A stretch of DNA of 64,000 bases from Chloroflexota bacterium. GTDB taxonomy: Bacteria > Chloroflexota > UBA6077 > FW602-bin22 > JAMCVK01. The stretch covers positions 38,195 through 102,194 of the forward strand of contig JAMCVK010000039.1 in NCBI GenBank assembly GCA_023475225.1, in the 5' to 3' direction. Every line of letters starts with the position of its first letter. Within the stretch, counting starts at the first letter, position 1. Made by a program: the position numbers and the translations under genes. Under the pieces are notes generated by a model. It was not told the origin of the DNA. It searched no databases and saw only the letters and a list, made by a program, of their open reading frames with translations. This document shows positions 22,497 to 30,430 of the stretch, piece by piece.

Positions 22497-23048
22497 TCAG
22501 GAGTGACGCCTAAAGTACCATATTCCGGCCCCAATGACGATTAGGAGAACGACAGCTATAGCCAACATGGTCATTGTCGGTATACCTGGCTGAGGTGATG
22601 GTGGAGTCGGCGTTGGCGTTGGGGCAACTGTCGGTGTTGGCTTCACCGCGGGAACGGTTGGTGTTGGAGTGGCTGGGAGTAGGGTCGGCGTGGGCGTGGC
22701 GGCCGGCTTAGTTGGTGTAGGTGGCAGCGGTGTTGGCGTGGCTGCCGGTGGAACAGGCGTAGGTGTAACCGCCGGCTTGGTTGGGGTGGCTGGGACCGCT
22801 GTTGGGGTCGCGGCTAAGGCGACCTGGTGACACTCCGTACACATAGCATTGGTGCGGCTGGCGTGATCAGCTGGTATCTTCGGTGCACCACCTACCCCCG
22901 TTTGGTGACAAGCGAGGCAATCAGCACGTCCCTCCAGCGAGTGAGGTATCTTGGGTTGATCACTGGGCATGGCCTTAAGGGTGGCTGGAGCAATGATGGT
23001 GATGGTTAGACCCAGAACAAGCAAGAGTATGAGGTAGCGACCTTTCAT
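22497..23048 (-). CDS. Membrane-anchored dihaem c-type cytochrome with Pro/Thr stalk
   Basis: A 183-residue exported protein. Residues 1-26 form a signal peptide or anchor. Two haem motifs, CLACH (about residue 44) and CTECH (about 70), sit in a short domain together with distal His residues (PHSLEGRADC, ADHASRTNAM), giving a dihaem module. A stalk of about 75 residues made of Pro, Thr, Ala and Val follows, then a C-terminal helix (MLAIAVVLLIVIGAGIWYF) and a basic end. It would sit on the outer face of the membrane and pass electrons; partner unknown. ccmE-ccmD lie next to it on the opposite strand. Confidence 0.85.
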   Translation of the reverse strand: MKGRYLILLLVLGLTITIIAPATLKAMPSDQPKIPHSLEGRADCLACHQTGVGGAPKIPADHASRTNAMCTECHQVALAATPTAVPATPTKPAVTPTPVPPAATPTPLPPTPTKPAATPTPTLLPATPTPTVPAVKPTPTVAPTPTPTPPSPQPGIPTMTMLAIAVVLLIVIGAGIWYFRRHS

Positions 23049-23191
23049 ATTCCCTCCTTTAACACAAGGTGTACTTTTGGGGATTCCAGATCAGGGTAAA
23101 CTATCTCTTCGAGCCTCACCCCCTCGTAATAGTTTGTCGGAACCCCAGCGACCTTGGGGTGGATTATGGCTTAGATAAGTTGGGATCAGTC

Positions 23192-24313
23192 TTAGAAACG
23201 GAGCAATGCTCCAATGCCCCCATGGGTCAGTAGCCTATCCTTGGCCTTGCCCTTAACTATCTCTACCTCGCTATCTTTAGCTAGGGCCATCTCTACCGCC
23301 TTCTCGATCAGGCCATCCGTCCTCTCGATCTTCCCTCGACATAGCGGACAGCGGGACACCGTCTGGGCTATAAGATTGCCGCAACGAAGACATTCATAGC
23401 CGGAGGCTATATAACCGTCGGCGATCAGCAGCTGACGCACCCGCCCTTCCTGAAGGAGGAAGAGGGTGTCATCGAGACCTAATGCACCCGGCCCAACTTT
23501 ACTGGCGCAAGTAATGAGATTCTCGACCAGCCTTTCTTCCTGCTGTCGTTCGATTTCCTGCTCTATGGCCAGGGTTTCCTGAAGGATATCGGTGGCACTG
23601 GCTGTAATAGGAACGGCAAAGATGCCACTGATACGGTCAGCCAGCTCTTTAGGAAGCAGGTGGGGTAATTCGGAGGCCACCTCGTTGGCTGCGCCGATGA
23701 TCAGGCGGTCAAAGGGCTTGCCTTTATAGTACTCCACCAGCGCCTGAGCAACGTGCTTCAAGTGCCAATGCACGTGGGCCTCGTGATGGCGTTGGTAATT
23801 AGCTTGTGACCAGCCGCCCTGCTTATGCTTGCCAGGGACGAGATCAAAGACCTCTTCTTGCTCCTCGATCTGGCCAAGATAGATGACGAACAGTCTGGCC
23901 TTTTCCTTATCCACCAGCACTACGCCATAACGTTCATACTCGTCAATGAGTTCAACGAGTGGGCTAACATATGGCTGTAGCGTGAAGTGGACGTCGTTTG
24001 GTATGGAGACAGGCAGGTGATAGACTCGCCAAAAATCCTTAGGTGAACAGGAGAAGATGGCTAAACCCTGGCCCTGCTGAGTATACTCCAGGTCAAGAAA
24101 AGAGTTGACCCGTGCCGCTTCCTCCCGCAGAGCTTTTCTTAGTTTTCGATCTTTAATGTTTTTCCTTAATGACTTCAGCAAATCCTTGAAGACCAGGCGG
24201 TAAGCCCTTCGTTCGTTAATAGCTCGAGCGACGTCTAAGTAGACGCTTAGTACCGGCTGGTCAGCGCTGCGCATCTTGAGCAGCTCCTTTAGGTCCCCTA
24301 TCTTAATCATCAA
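23192..24313 (-). CDS. Release-factor-like protein (bacterial eRF1/Vms1-like family)
   Basis: A 373-residue cytosolic protein of the bacterial archaeo-eukaryotic release factor (baeRF/Vms1-like) type. The central motif GGWSQANYQRHHEAH (about residues 163-177) replaces the GGQ loop of eRF1. The following domain (FDRLIIGAANEVASELPHLLP) matches eRF1 domain 3. A zinc ribbon C-x2-C ... C-x2-C (YECLRCG ... SRCPLC, about 309-330) is near the C-terminus. Such proteins are proposed to hydrolyse peptidyl-tRNA on stalled ribosomes; this is family inference. The gene follows grpE after four bases, implying one transcript with a heat-shock co-chaperone. Confidence 0.78.
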   Translation of the reverse strand: MMIKIGDLKELLKMRSADQPVLSVYLDVARAINERRAYRLVFKDLLKSLRKNIKDRKLRKALREEAARVNSFLDLEYTQQGQGLAIFSCSPKDFWRVYHLPVSIPNDVHFTLQPYVSPLVELIDEYERYGVVLVDKEKARLFVIYLGQIEEQEEVFDLVPGKHKQGGWSQANYQRHHEAHVHWHLKHVAQALVEYYKGKPFDRLIIGAANEVASELPHLLPKELADRISGIFAVPITASATDILQETLAIEQEIERQQEERLVENLITCASKVGPGALGLDDTLFLLQEGRVRQLLIADGYIASGYECLRCGNLIAQTVSRCPLCRGKIERTDGLIEKAVEMALAKDSEVEIVKGKAKDRLLTHGGIGALLRF

Positions 24314-24317
24314 TAAC

Positions 24318-24899
24318 TTACTCCTTTTTCCGCTTAGCTACCTTCACTTGAGCAGGCCGGATGACTCTATCGTAAAGTTTGTAGCCTTCCTGCAGTACCG
24401 CGATGACCTGTCCATCCTCATATTCGTCGCTTTCCTCGTAAACCACAGCCTCGTGTTCCCAAGGATAAAAGTCCTTCCCCATCGCCTCTATCTTGGTGAC
24501 CCCTTCGTTTTCCAATATATTTTGTAGTTTGCGCTCAATGAGCTCTATGCCCTGTAACCAGTTACTATTAAACCGGTTTTCAGGCGTGGCTTCCAGGGCG
24601 CGATCAAAGTCATCAAGAACAGGCAAAATCTTCAGGATGATATTTGCCTTGGTGAATTTTAGCCCTTCCTCTTTCTCCTGCTCTACCCGTCGTTTATAGT
24701 TGATAAAATCAGCTTGTACCCGCTGCAAGAGTTTGAGATATTCCTCTCCTTTACGGTTCGCCTCCTCTAGCTCTGCGCGTAGCGTTTCTAACTCGTCCTG
24801 CTCTGGGGTTACAATTGTTTCGGCCTTCTCTTGCTCCTCGGGTACAGCCTCTTGGGATTCTATGTGCTCTTCCATTCTTTCCTCCGCCGAGACTCGCAT
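24318..24899 (-). CDS. grpE: GrpE, nucleotide exchange factor of DnaK
   Basis: A 193-residue GrpE, which releases ADP from DnaK. The N-terminal third is acidic and coiled-coil (EEQEKAETIVTPEQDELETLRAELEEANRK), followed by RVQADFINYKRRVEQEKEE, the dimerisation helix, and the C-terminal beta wing with VLQEGYKLYDRVIRPAQVKVAK. The first ATG is 24899; ATG at 24875 is an alternative. A clear promoter lies upstream. No dnaK or dnaJ is present in the window, and no CIRCE element was found in the leader. Confidence 0.95.
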   Translation of the reverse strand: MRVSAEERMEEHIESQEAVPEEQEKAETIVTPEQDELETLRAELEEANRKGEEYLKLLQRVQADFINYKRRVEQEKEEGLKFTKANIILKILPVLDDFDRALEATPENRFNSNWLQGIELIERKLQNILENEGVTKIEAMGKDFYPWEHEAVVYEESDEYEDGQVIAVLQEGYKLYDRVIRPAQVKVAKRKKE

Positions 24900-24926
24900 C
24901 GTTTGGTAACTATTGATCCATAATAT

Positions 24927-24955
24927 AACGTAAGGGACTTAATACACCTTGTCAA
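24927..24955 (-). promoter_or_regulatory. Promoter of grpE
   Basis: On the minus strand TTGACA is followed after 17 bases by TACGTT, with an AT-rich TATATTATGG just downstream that may serve as an alternative -10. It lies 28-56 bases before the grpE ATG. Confidence 0.6.
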
Positions 24956-24960
24956 GATAG

Positions 24961-25015
24961 AGAGAGGGTATTGAATGTCTCCCCCCAAACCCCCGCAGGG
25001 GGTTCAAGGCGGCCC
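24961..25015 (+). repeat. Dispersed intergenic repeat, copy B (partial)
   Basis: GAGAGGGTATTGAATGTCTCCCCCCAAACCCCCG-type sequence (written here in part) followed by CAGGGGGTTCAAGG matches the first 50 bases of copy A at 22241. The remainder is lost; a CACCCTCACCCCCTTAA-type stretch follows that recurs at 33820 and 50420. Confidence 0.6.
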
Positions 25016-25073
25016 TGCGCTTTTTACTCCGGGGCACCCTCACCCCCTTAATTCCCCTCTCCCGCTTTGCGAA

Positions 25074-25102
25074 AGTAGGGGCGAGGTCACCTCGCCCCTA
25101 CT
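25074..25102 (-). terminator. Hairpin terminator of the 806-residue glycosyltransferase gene
   Basis: AGTAGGGGCGAGG and CCTCGCCCCTACT form a perfect 13-bp stem around TCA, just after the stop codon of the minus-strand gene ending at 25111. The following T-run is short (TTTCG). Confidence 0.65.
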
Positions 25103-25110
25103 AGGGCTCT

Positions 25111-27531
25111 CTATTTTGCGGTGATCCTGATCCCTTCAATAAGGACGCGGCTGTCCGTTGCTTCTTGCCCGTACCTCTTGGTCACCGGTAAGCGCTCAAC
25201 GCTGGCTGGTAGATAGAGTCCAAACTCCAGGACATAATATCCTGGCGGTAGAGTTGGCCCTATGGCGATCTCGTGTCTATCTGGAACCAACTCACCCACC
25301 TTCCATAAGGATGTTGGGTAGTCATTATTCTGTGGCTCGCTATCGTGTTGGGCGACGATATGCCCAGTATCATCTAAGAGATGAGCGAACACCTTGTAGT
25401 TTTTCTTCAAAGGTTGGTGAGCTTGCCAGTAAATGGTCAATCGCATCTTCTCCCCGGGAGAGACCACTGGGCGGTCAAGGTCGTAGCCAAGAAGGTCGAT
25501 CTGGTCACCAAAATTGGCTTCAAGGTGATGCTGGATTTTATCGGCTAGATGTTCGATGTCCCCAATGGTGATCGTCTGCAAGGTAGCACTGGTGCCCGAA
25601 GCCACACCGGCTGCATCTAAAATGGGCAGTCTCTCCAGCGTTGCTGGATCGTAAACGCCGACTACGAGGCGATAAGAGCTGGCTGGGGGAACTTTGGGGA
25701 TCTTCAGGTGGTGATAATATGACACGGGCTTATCCTCCGGCCATAGGCTTGTGGTCGTCCTGATATCTTGTTGGCTCAGCAGGCGACCCCTGGGATTGAC
25801 CAGATGAACGAAGACGGCATAATTCTTATCCACTCTACCTATCTTCTGCCAATCTAAACGAACGGTCAGGAATTCTCCCGGCTCGGCCCTTGGGTGGTCG
25901 ATGGCATAAGCGACCAGTTTGAGCTTGTGGGCGAAGTCTAGTGCTGTCTCGCTCTCCTCCATAACTCCCCGGGGTTGGCTCAGCCGCCGGTAGACGGTTA
26001 TGGGGTTCCCATCATATCCCTTTTTAACGAACTGTTGTATGGGAAGATAGGTCGCCTCGAACCATTCGTCGTTTTTCAAAGAATGGCCCCATAAGGGGTT
26101 GAGGCCCGTTAGGACCAGATAATCTGGTTCGTAGTGGGCTATGGTCCAGAAAATATCGTTGCGTTTTAGGGCAGCGGTTGTCCCCGGTCTCAGGAGTCCG
26201 AGGAAATCAATCATGCGCCTTTCAGCGTAATAGCCCATGATGCCCACCTCCATAACACCTATCGTGGCTTCCTTGGGAGTATTCTGCCTTAACCAAAGCC
26301 CAACTTCCCGATATATCTTCGCCTTGGGATCGGGTAGGCTGTTGTGTAAGGCCATCAGGCTTGCAAACTGAACGTAGATAAGAGGCAGCACGAATAAGCC
26401 AGCCAATGTCGTTTTGGTGATGGGTAGACCACGTTGGAGCTGTGGCCAAGAAGCATCACCGATCCGTATCGCCTGGTCCAGGCCGAGCCCGGCAAGGGTG
26501 GCTGCGGCTGGGAGGAGTGGGGTGTAATACCAATCGTAACTGGCAACGGATAAGAGCTGATAAGCCAGAGCGTGCAGCACTGCCCAGCCAAGCAACAAGG
26601 AGAGCCACCCCCCTTGCTTGGGAAGAGAAGTCAGTCCCAATATGGCCAATAACAGTATGAGGGCGTACAATGGGCTTTGTTGAAAGTAACGTTGGACCCA
26701 ATGGGCCAATCCTTGTACATAGTCAGGCCAGCCGACTTGCAGTTGAGCCATCTTAGCGGTTAGGGTCAGGGGAACGGGTGAACCGAAGATGAGGGTGAGA
26801 TAAGCGAAGAAGGAAACAGTGAGGGCTGTGCCCAGAGCTATTGGTGGCCATGGCAGGCTACGCTTGGTCAGAATATAGTGGGTAAGGATTACGGCTGTCG
26901 GGATCAGGGCATCGGCACGGGTAACGATGGCCAAGGCCAGGGCGAGGGAAGCAAGATTAATATGCTCAGTGAAATACAAGTAGAAGCCTAATAATATTAA
27001 GGTTAGATAGAACCACGTCTCCAAACCGATGGCGGCCAGGGCCAGGGGGGTGGGAATAAGTAGTATGGCGGCCACAGCCCCAGCCAGTGGCCGCTCGAAC
27101 CGAGCACAAATCAGATAGATTAACAGGGCGGCGGCGAATAGACTGACCAGGCTAAGGGAGTAGCCGATCCGAGGAAGAGCATCGCTAACATGGCTCAGAA
27201 GAGCCAAGAGAAGGGCGTAGAAGGGGGCGGTCGTACTCAACACCGGCTCGCCTCGGTTGTAGACGAAGCCGTATCCTTGGGCCAGATTACGCGCGTAACG
27301 GTAGGTTACGAAGGAATCATCTATGGCTATACCGCTGACGAGAACGGCCACGGTGGCGGCGATGATGGCCAGGATGGCTACGACAGTTATATGTTTGGTC
27401 AGTCGGCGGATTCTCGGCATTTGTATTTGAGTCATATGTGGCAATATACGCTGATAACTTATCTTTCCCAGCGGGCTATTCCGGTCCAATATGTTGGCTG
27501 CATCTGAGTCGCTCTGGCTCATTATGTTCAA
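25111..27531 (-). CDS. Large membrane glycosyltransferase (GT-C type) with tandem C-terminal beta domains
   Basis: An 806-residue polytopic protein. After a basic N-terminus the first helix (VVAILAIIAATVAVLVSGIAI) leads to DDSFVTYRYARNLAQGYGFVYN, with the DD pair and aromatic residues typical of the lipid-phosphate-sugar-dependent GT-C enzymes. About ten further helices run to residue 410. Residues 530-806 form two related beta-sandwich-like repeats ('LVAY/LLGYDLD ... YWQ ... FVHL/FAHLL ... SLWP'), also found in the 37766 protein. It probably decorates surface polysaccharide or protein. TTG at 27531 is the first start (ATG 27522 also possible). Hairpin terminator follows. Confidence 0.78.
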   Translation of the reverse strand: MNIMSQSDSDAANILDRNSPLGKISYQRILPHMTQIQMPRIRRLTKHITVVAILAIIAATVAVLVSGIAIDDSFVTYRYARNLAQGYGFVYNRGEPVLSTTAPFYALLLALLSHVSDALPRIGYSLSLVSLFAAALLIYLICARFERPLAGAVAAILLIPTPLALAAIGLETWFYLTLILLGFYLYFTEHINLASLALALAIVTRADALIPTAVILTHYILTKRSLPWPPIALGTALTVSFFAYLTLIFGSPVPLTLTAKMAQLQVGWPDYVQGLAHWVQRYFQQSPLYALILLLAILGLTSLPKQGGWLSLLLGWAVLHALAYQLLSVASYDWYYTPLLPAAATLAGLGLDQAIRIGDASWPQLQRGLPITKTTLAGLFVLPLIYVQFASLMALHNSLPDPKAKIYREVGLWLRQNTPKEATIGVMEVGIMGYYAERRMIDFLGLLRPGTTAALKRNDIFWTIAHYEPDYLVLTGLNPLWGHSLKNDEWFEATYLPIQQFVKKGYDGNPITVYRRLSQPRGVMEESETALDFAHKLKLVAYAIDHPRAEPGEFLTVRLDWQKIGRVDKNYAVFVHLVNPRGRLLSQQDIRTTTSLWPEDKPVSYYHHLKIPKVPPASSYRLVVGVYDPATLERLPILDAAGVASGTSATLQTITIGDIEHLADKIQHHLEANFGDQIDLLGYDLDRPVVSPGEKMRLTIYWQAHQPLKKNYKVFAHLLDDTGHIVAQHDSEPQNNDYPTSLWKVGELVPDRHEIAIGPTLPPGYYVLEFGLYLPASVERLPVTKRYGQEATDSRVLIEGIRITAK

Positions 27532-27540
27532 AGGCTTATT

Positions 27541-28407
27541 TCAGTCCGCTGCAGATGGCTCGACGTGAATAGTTACGCTGCAATTAGGGATAGCAGCCTC
27601 AAGGTCTTGCTCCAGGTGATCGCATAACTCGTGAGCTTGTTCCACGCTCAATGAGGGGTTGACCACCAGATGCAGATCGACATAGTGTATGGAGCCGGCC
27701 TTCCTCGTGCGCAAATCATGAAACTCTACAAATCTACGGTAATGATCGTTGATGATGGCCGCAATGCGCTCCTGTTCAGCGCCAGGTAAGCGGGCGTCTA
27801 ACAGGTCTACGAAGGACTTTTTCGTGATCTGAATGGCCGCTTTGGTGATAAAGAGGGCCACGGCGATAGCGATGAGTGGATCCAAAATTTTCCATCCGCT
27901 GATACCGACGACGAATAAACCCAATAGTACTCCCAGGGCGGTATAAATGTCGGTCCTCAAGTGCCAGGCATCGGCTTCCAGGGCCAACGAATCGGTGGCC
28001 ATAGCCACCCTCCTTAGATGGCGTGAGACCAGGAGATTAACTATAATGGAGACCAGCATCACGGCCAGACCAAGGTTCACCGATTCAATCTCGAGGCCGT
28101 GAGTGATCCTACGGACAGACTCATAGATGATGAAGATTGCGGCTAGAAAGATCAGCCCCGCCTCAATCGTGCCGGATACATTCTCCACCTTGCCATGTCC
28201 ATAAGGGTGAGAAACATCAGCTGGCCTGTCCGCTATATGTACAGAAAAGAGGGCGATCACGGCGGCCAGAAGGTCGATCCCGGAGTGAATCGCCTCCGAG
28301 ATGACACTTACAGAGCCGATAGCCAGACCCACGCTGAGCTTCAGAAGGATGAGAATGGTATTGGATATGATCGATAAAGCAGCTGCCTGCTCCTTGGTAC
28401 TTAACAT
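27541..28407 (-). CDS. Cation diffusion facilitator (CDF) transporter
   Basis: A 288-residue CDF-family exporter of divalent metal such as Zn, Fe, Mn or Cd in exchange for protons. Six helices occupy residues 10-200. The transmembrane metal site is visible as SEAIHSGIDLLAA (H-x3-D, helix II) and ADAWHLRTDIY (D/H-x4-D, helix V), and the loop motif HPYGHGKVENVSG lies after helix II. The cytoplasmic C-terminal domain (residues 205-288) carries the HxVxxH pattern HYVDLHLVV and HDLRTR. Metal preference cannot be assigned. The next gene on the strand starts ten bases later. Confidence 0.88.
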   Translation of the reverse strand: MLSTKEQAAALSIISNTILILLKLSVGLAIGSVSVISEAIHSGIDLLAAVIALFSVHIADRPADVSHPYGHGKVENVSGTIEAGLIFLAAIFIIYESVRRITHGLEIESVNLGLAVMLVSIIVNLLVSRHLRRVAMATDSLALEADAWHLRTDIYTALGVLLGLFVVGISGWKILDPLIAIAVALFITKAAIQITKKSFVDLLDARLPGAEQERIAAIINDHYRRFVEFHDLRTRKAGSIHYVDLHLVVNPSLSVEQAHELCDHLEQDLEAAIPNCSVTIHVEPSAAD

Positions 28408-28511
28408 AAATTACTCCATGGAAGAGCTCTGGGTGAGACTATGTGGACTCATTGGCTAATCATATTACTCTATTAGGGATAGGGGTGTCAAAAATGGAGA
28501 CCGTCGTTGCC

Positions 28512-28540
28512 TTTACCTCGGTTGCATCTTAGGGTATAAT
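28512..28540 (+). promoter_or_regulatory. Promoter upstream of the TauE-like gene
   Basis: TTTACC and TATAAT are separated by 17 bases. The -10 is perfect; the -35 is weak. A leader of about 90 bases follows, with a small hairpin (ACACCT/AGGTGT) near 28590. Confidence 0.5.
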
Positions 28541-28637
28541 CACGGTAGACAAAGTGGGGACCCCTATCATTATACTGCCCCATCTTGATGACACCTCTTA
28601 AGGTGTTCCATTCTATTTCCGTGAGAAGGACAGTGTT

Positions 28638-29483
28638 ATGCATGCTTTTATCTTCCTTGTAGTTATGTTTTTTGGTTCTGTAATGGCTGGGACCATCGGC
28701 GCCCTTGTTGGGCTAGGTGGTGGCGTGCTTATCGTGCCTCTGTTGACGATAGGCTTCGGAGTGGACATCAGATATGCTATTGGCGCTAGCATCGTCTCGG
28801 TCATCGCCACCTCCAGCGGAGCGGCGGCGGCCTATGTTAAAGATCGCATCACTAATCTACGCGTCGGAATGTTTCTGGAGATAGCTACGACATCGGGGGC
28901 CATCGCCGGGGCCATTGTGGCTGGGCTTGTCCACACTGATGTGCTGTTTATCGTCTTTGGGCTTGTGCTCGGCATTTCCGTCCTTCCCCTGGTGCGTCGG
29001 CTTGCGGAGGAGCTGCCCAGCGGCGTTCGTAATGATTGGTGGGCCAGTAAATTGCGGCTGTCTGGTGAGTATCACGATGCCGTCCTGGGGAGGACGATCG
29101 ACTATCAAGTTACGCATGTCCCCTGGGGGTTTGCGATGATGAGCCTGGCTGGGGTAATCTCGGGGCTGTTAGGCATCGGCAGTGGCACCTTTAAGGTGTT
29201 GGCCATGGATAACGCCATGCGCTTACCGATGAAGGTGTCGACCACAACTAGCAACTTTATGATTGGGGTCACAGCAGCGGCCAGCGCGGGGGTCTACCTA
29301 TCCCGCGGGGATGTGAATCCCTTCATCGCTGTACCAGTGGCCCTGGGCGTGTTGCTGGGAGCGGGCCTGGGCACACGTATCCTGGTACGGGTCAGTAATG
29401 CCGCCATCCGTATGGTGTTCGTTCCAGTTCTGCTGATTGTTGCCCTAGAGATGCTGCTGCGTGGATTGGGGCTGAGAGGATAG
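28638..29483 (+). CDS. TauE/SafE family permease
   Basis: A 281-residue permease of the sulfite exporter TauE/SafE family with two repeats of about four helices. Repeat 1 begins GALVGLGGGVLIVPLL, repeat 2 reads AGVISGLLGIGSGTFKVLAM, the diagnostic glycine-rich pairs. Members export sulfite, sulfoacetate or other organosulfur anions, but many are unassigned. A DUF1634 gene follows nine bases downstream, a pairing found widely in bacteria and archaea, which suggests a two-component unit. No other sulfur gene is directly adjacent. Confidence 0.85.
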   Translation: MHAFIFLVVMFFGSVMAGTIGALVGLGGGVLIVPLLTIGFGVDIRYAIGASIVSVIATSSGAAAAYVKDRITNLRVGMFLEIATTSGAIAGAIVAGLVHTDVLFIVFGLVLGISVLPLVRRLAEELPSGVRNDWWASKLRLSGEYHDAVLGRTIDYQVTHVPWGFAMMSLAGVISGLLGIGSGTFKVLAMDNAMRLPMKVSTTTSNFMIGVTAAASAGVYLSRGDVNPFIAVPVALGVLLGAGLGTRILVRVSNAAIRMVFVPVLLIVALEMLLRGLGLRG

Positions 29484-29492
29484 GAGGCGTGC

Positions 29493-29906
29493 ATGGATAA
29501 ACTAGTCGAGACAAGAAAAATGGGGGGACTAGGGATGGAGGACCTTGTCAGCTGGTTACTGCGCGGTGGTGTTACCCTGAGCGCCGCCGTGTTATCGATT
29601 GGGGCGCTTCTCTTTCTGGTCACAGGGCAATCGGGCTATGGTAGTCATTTCCACCTCCAAGAGTTGATCGCTTACCGGAGCAGGCTTGGAGGGTTCCCCA
29701 CAACCATCCCGGCCATCGTACAAGGCGTTGCGGACCTGAAACCCTTTGCCGTAATCCAACTTGGAGTAATATTGCTCATTGCTACACCGGTCGCCCGCGT
29801 CGGAGCCTCTATCTTCCTCTTCTTAGCGGAACGTGACTATCTCTATGTACTGATCACCACCTTCGTCTTCCTTATCCTCTTGATAAGCATATTTGGAGTG
29901 AGATAA
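29493..29906 (+). CDS. DUF1634 membrane protein, partner of the TauE-like permease
   Basis: A 137-residue protein with three membrane helices (about residues 25-46, 83-103 and 112-136). The first helix region reads LLRGGVTLSAAVLSIGALLFL, and later VIQLGVILLIATPVARV, as in DUF1634. It is predicted to act with the TauE/SafE permease just upstream. ATG start with AGGAGG six bases upstream. The molecular role is unknown. Confidence 0.8.
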   Translation: MDKLVETRKMGGLGMEDLVSWLLRGGVTLSAAVLSIGALLFLVTGQSGYGSHFHLQELIAYRSRLGGFPTTIPAIVQGVADLKPFAVIQLGVILLIATPVARVGASIFLFLAERDYLYVLITTFVFLILLISIFGVR

Positions 29907-29917
29907 GCTGGCGTCTT

Positions 29918-30040
29918 CGATCAATGGGGGTTCCAAGGGGGCACAGCTTGGTAAGGGTCTCTCGGATGTGCCCTCCTTCCGCAGGAAAGACTACCTTGAA
30001 TCCGCCGAAGGCGGATGGGGGGATACTCAACGCTCTTCTC
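29918..30040 (-). repeat. Dispersed intergenic repeat, copy C (inverted)
   Basis: The reverse complement of this stretch matches copy A (22241-22370) over its full length, with TCAAGGTAGTC and GGGCACATCCGAGAGACCC conserved. It replaces the CCCCCGCAGGGGG hairpin of copy A with CCGCCTTCGGCGG, which recurs at 41798 and 50591. Confidence 0.75.
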
Positions 30041-30074
30041 CACACAATTTGAAGCGATTCGATACGACAAATTA

Positions 30075-30104
30075 TTGACAAATGCTCCGTATCCGCTTTA
30101 TAAT
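30075..30104 (+). promoter_or_regulatory. Promoter of the tRNA-Leu/tRNA-Gly genes
   Basis: TTGACA and TATAAT (both consensus) are separated by 18 bases, about 10 bases before the mature 5' end of tRNA-Leu. Confidence 0.8.
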
Positions 30105-30114
30105 ACAAATCAGT

Positions 30115-30197
30115 GGGGAAGTGTCGGAACTGGTAGACGAGCATGACTTAGGATCATGTGGACCTTGTCCGTGGGAGTTCAAGTCTCCCCTTCCCCA
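30115..30197 (+). tRNA. tRNA-Leu (anticodon TAG)
   Basis: Acceptor GGGGAAG pairs with CTTCCCC (30190-30196), with A73 at 30197. The D-arm reads GAACTGGTAGAC; the anticodon stem CATGA/TCATG encloses CTTAGGA with anticodon TAG at 30149-30151. A long variable arm (CTTGTCCGTGGGAG) makes it class II. The T-arm is GTTCAAGTC. CCA is not encoded. Confidence 0.93.
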
Positions 30198-30239
30198 CTA
30201 GGCAAGTCTCAAAATCAGCGCTAGTCAGATGTAAGGGAT

Positions 30240-30314
30240 GCGGAAGTGGCTCAGCGGTAGAGCATCTCCTTGCCAAGGAGAGGGTCGCGAGTTCGAATCT
30301 CGTCTTCCGCTCCA
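30240..30314 (+). tRNA. tRNA-Gly (anticodon GCC)
   Basis: Acceptor GCGGAAG pairs with CTTCCGC (30304-30310), discriminator T at 30311 and an encoded CCA to 30314. The anticodon stem TCTCC/GGAGA holds TTGCCAA with anticodon GCC. The T-arm contains GTTCGAATC. Confidence 0.95.
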
Positions 30315-30317
30315 ATA

Positions 30318-30345
30318 AAGGGCTCTTCACCAAGAGCCCTTTTTT
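30318..30345 (+). terminator. Intrinsic terminator after tRNA-Gly
   Basis: AAGGGCTCTT and AAGAGCCCTT form a perfect 10-bp stem on CACC and are followed by TTTTTT. Confidence 0.92.
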
Positions 30346-30430
30346 ATGCTATACTTGACTACTAGAGGAACTCTCGGCAAGGAGCCCTTTGCTTAAGATG
30401 ATAAAATGGTAATAGGGGATTAAAAAGACG

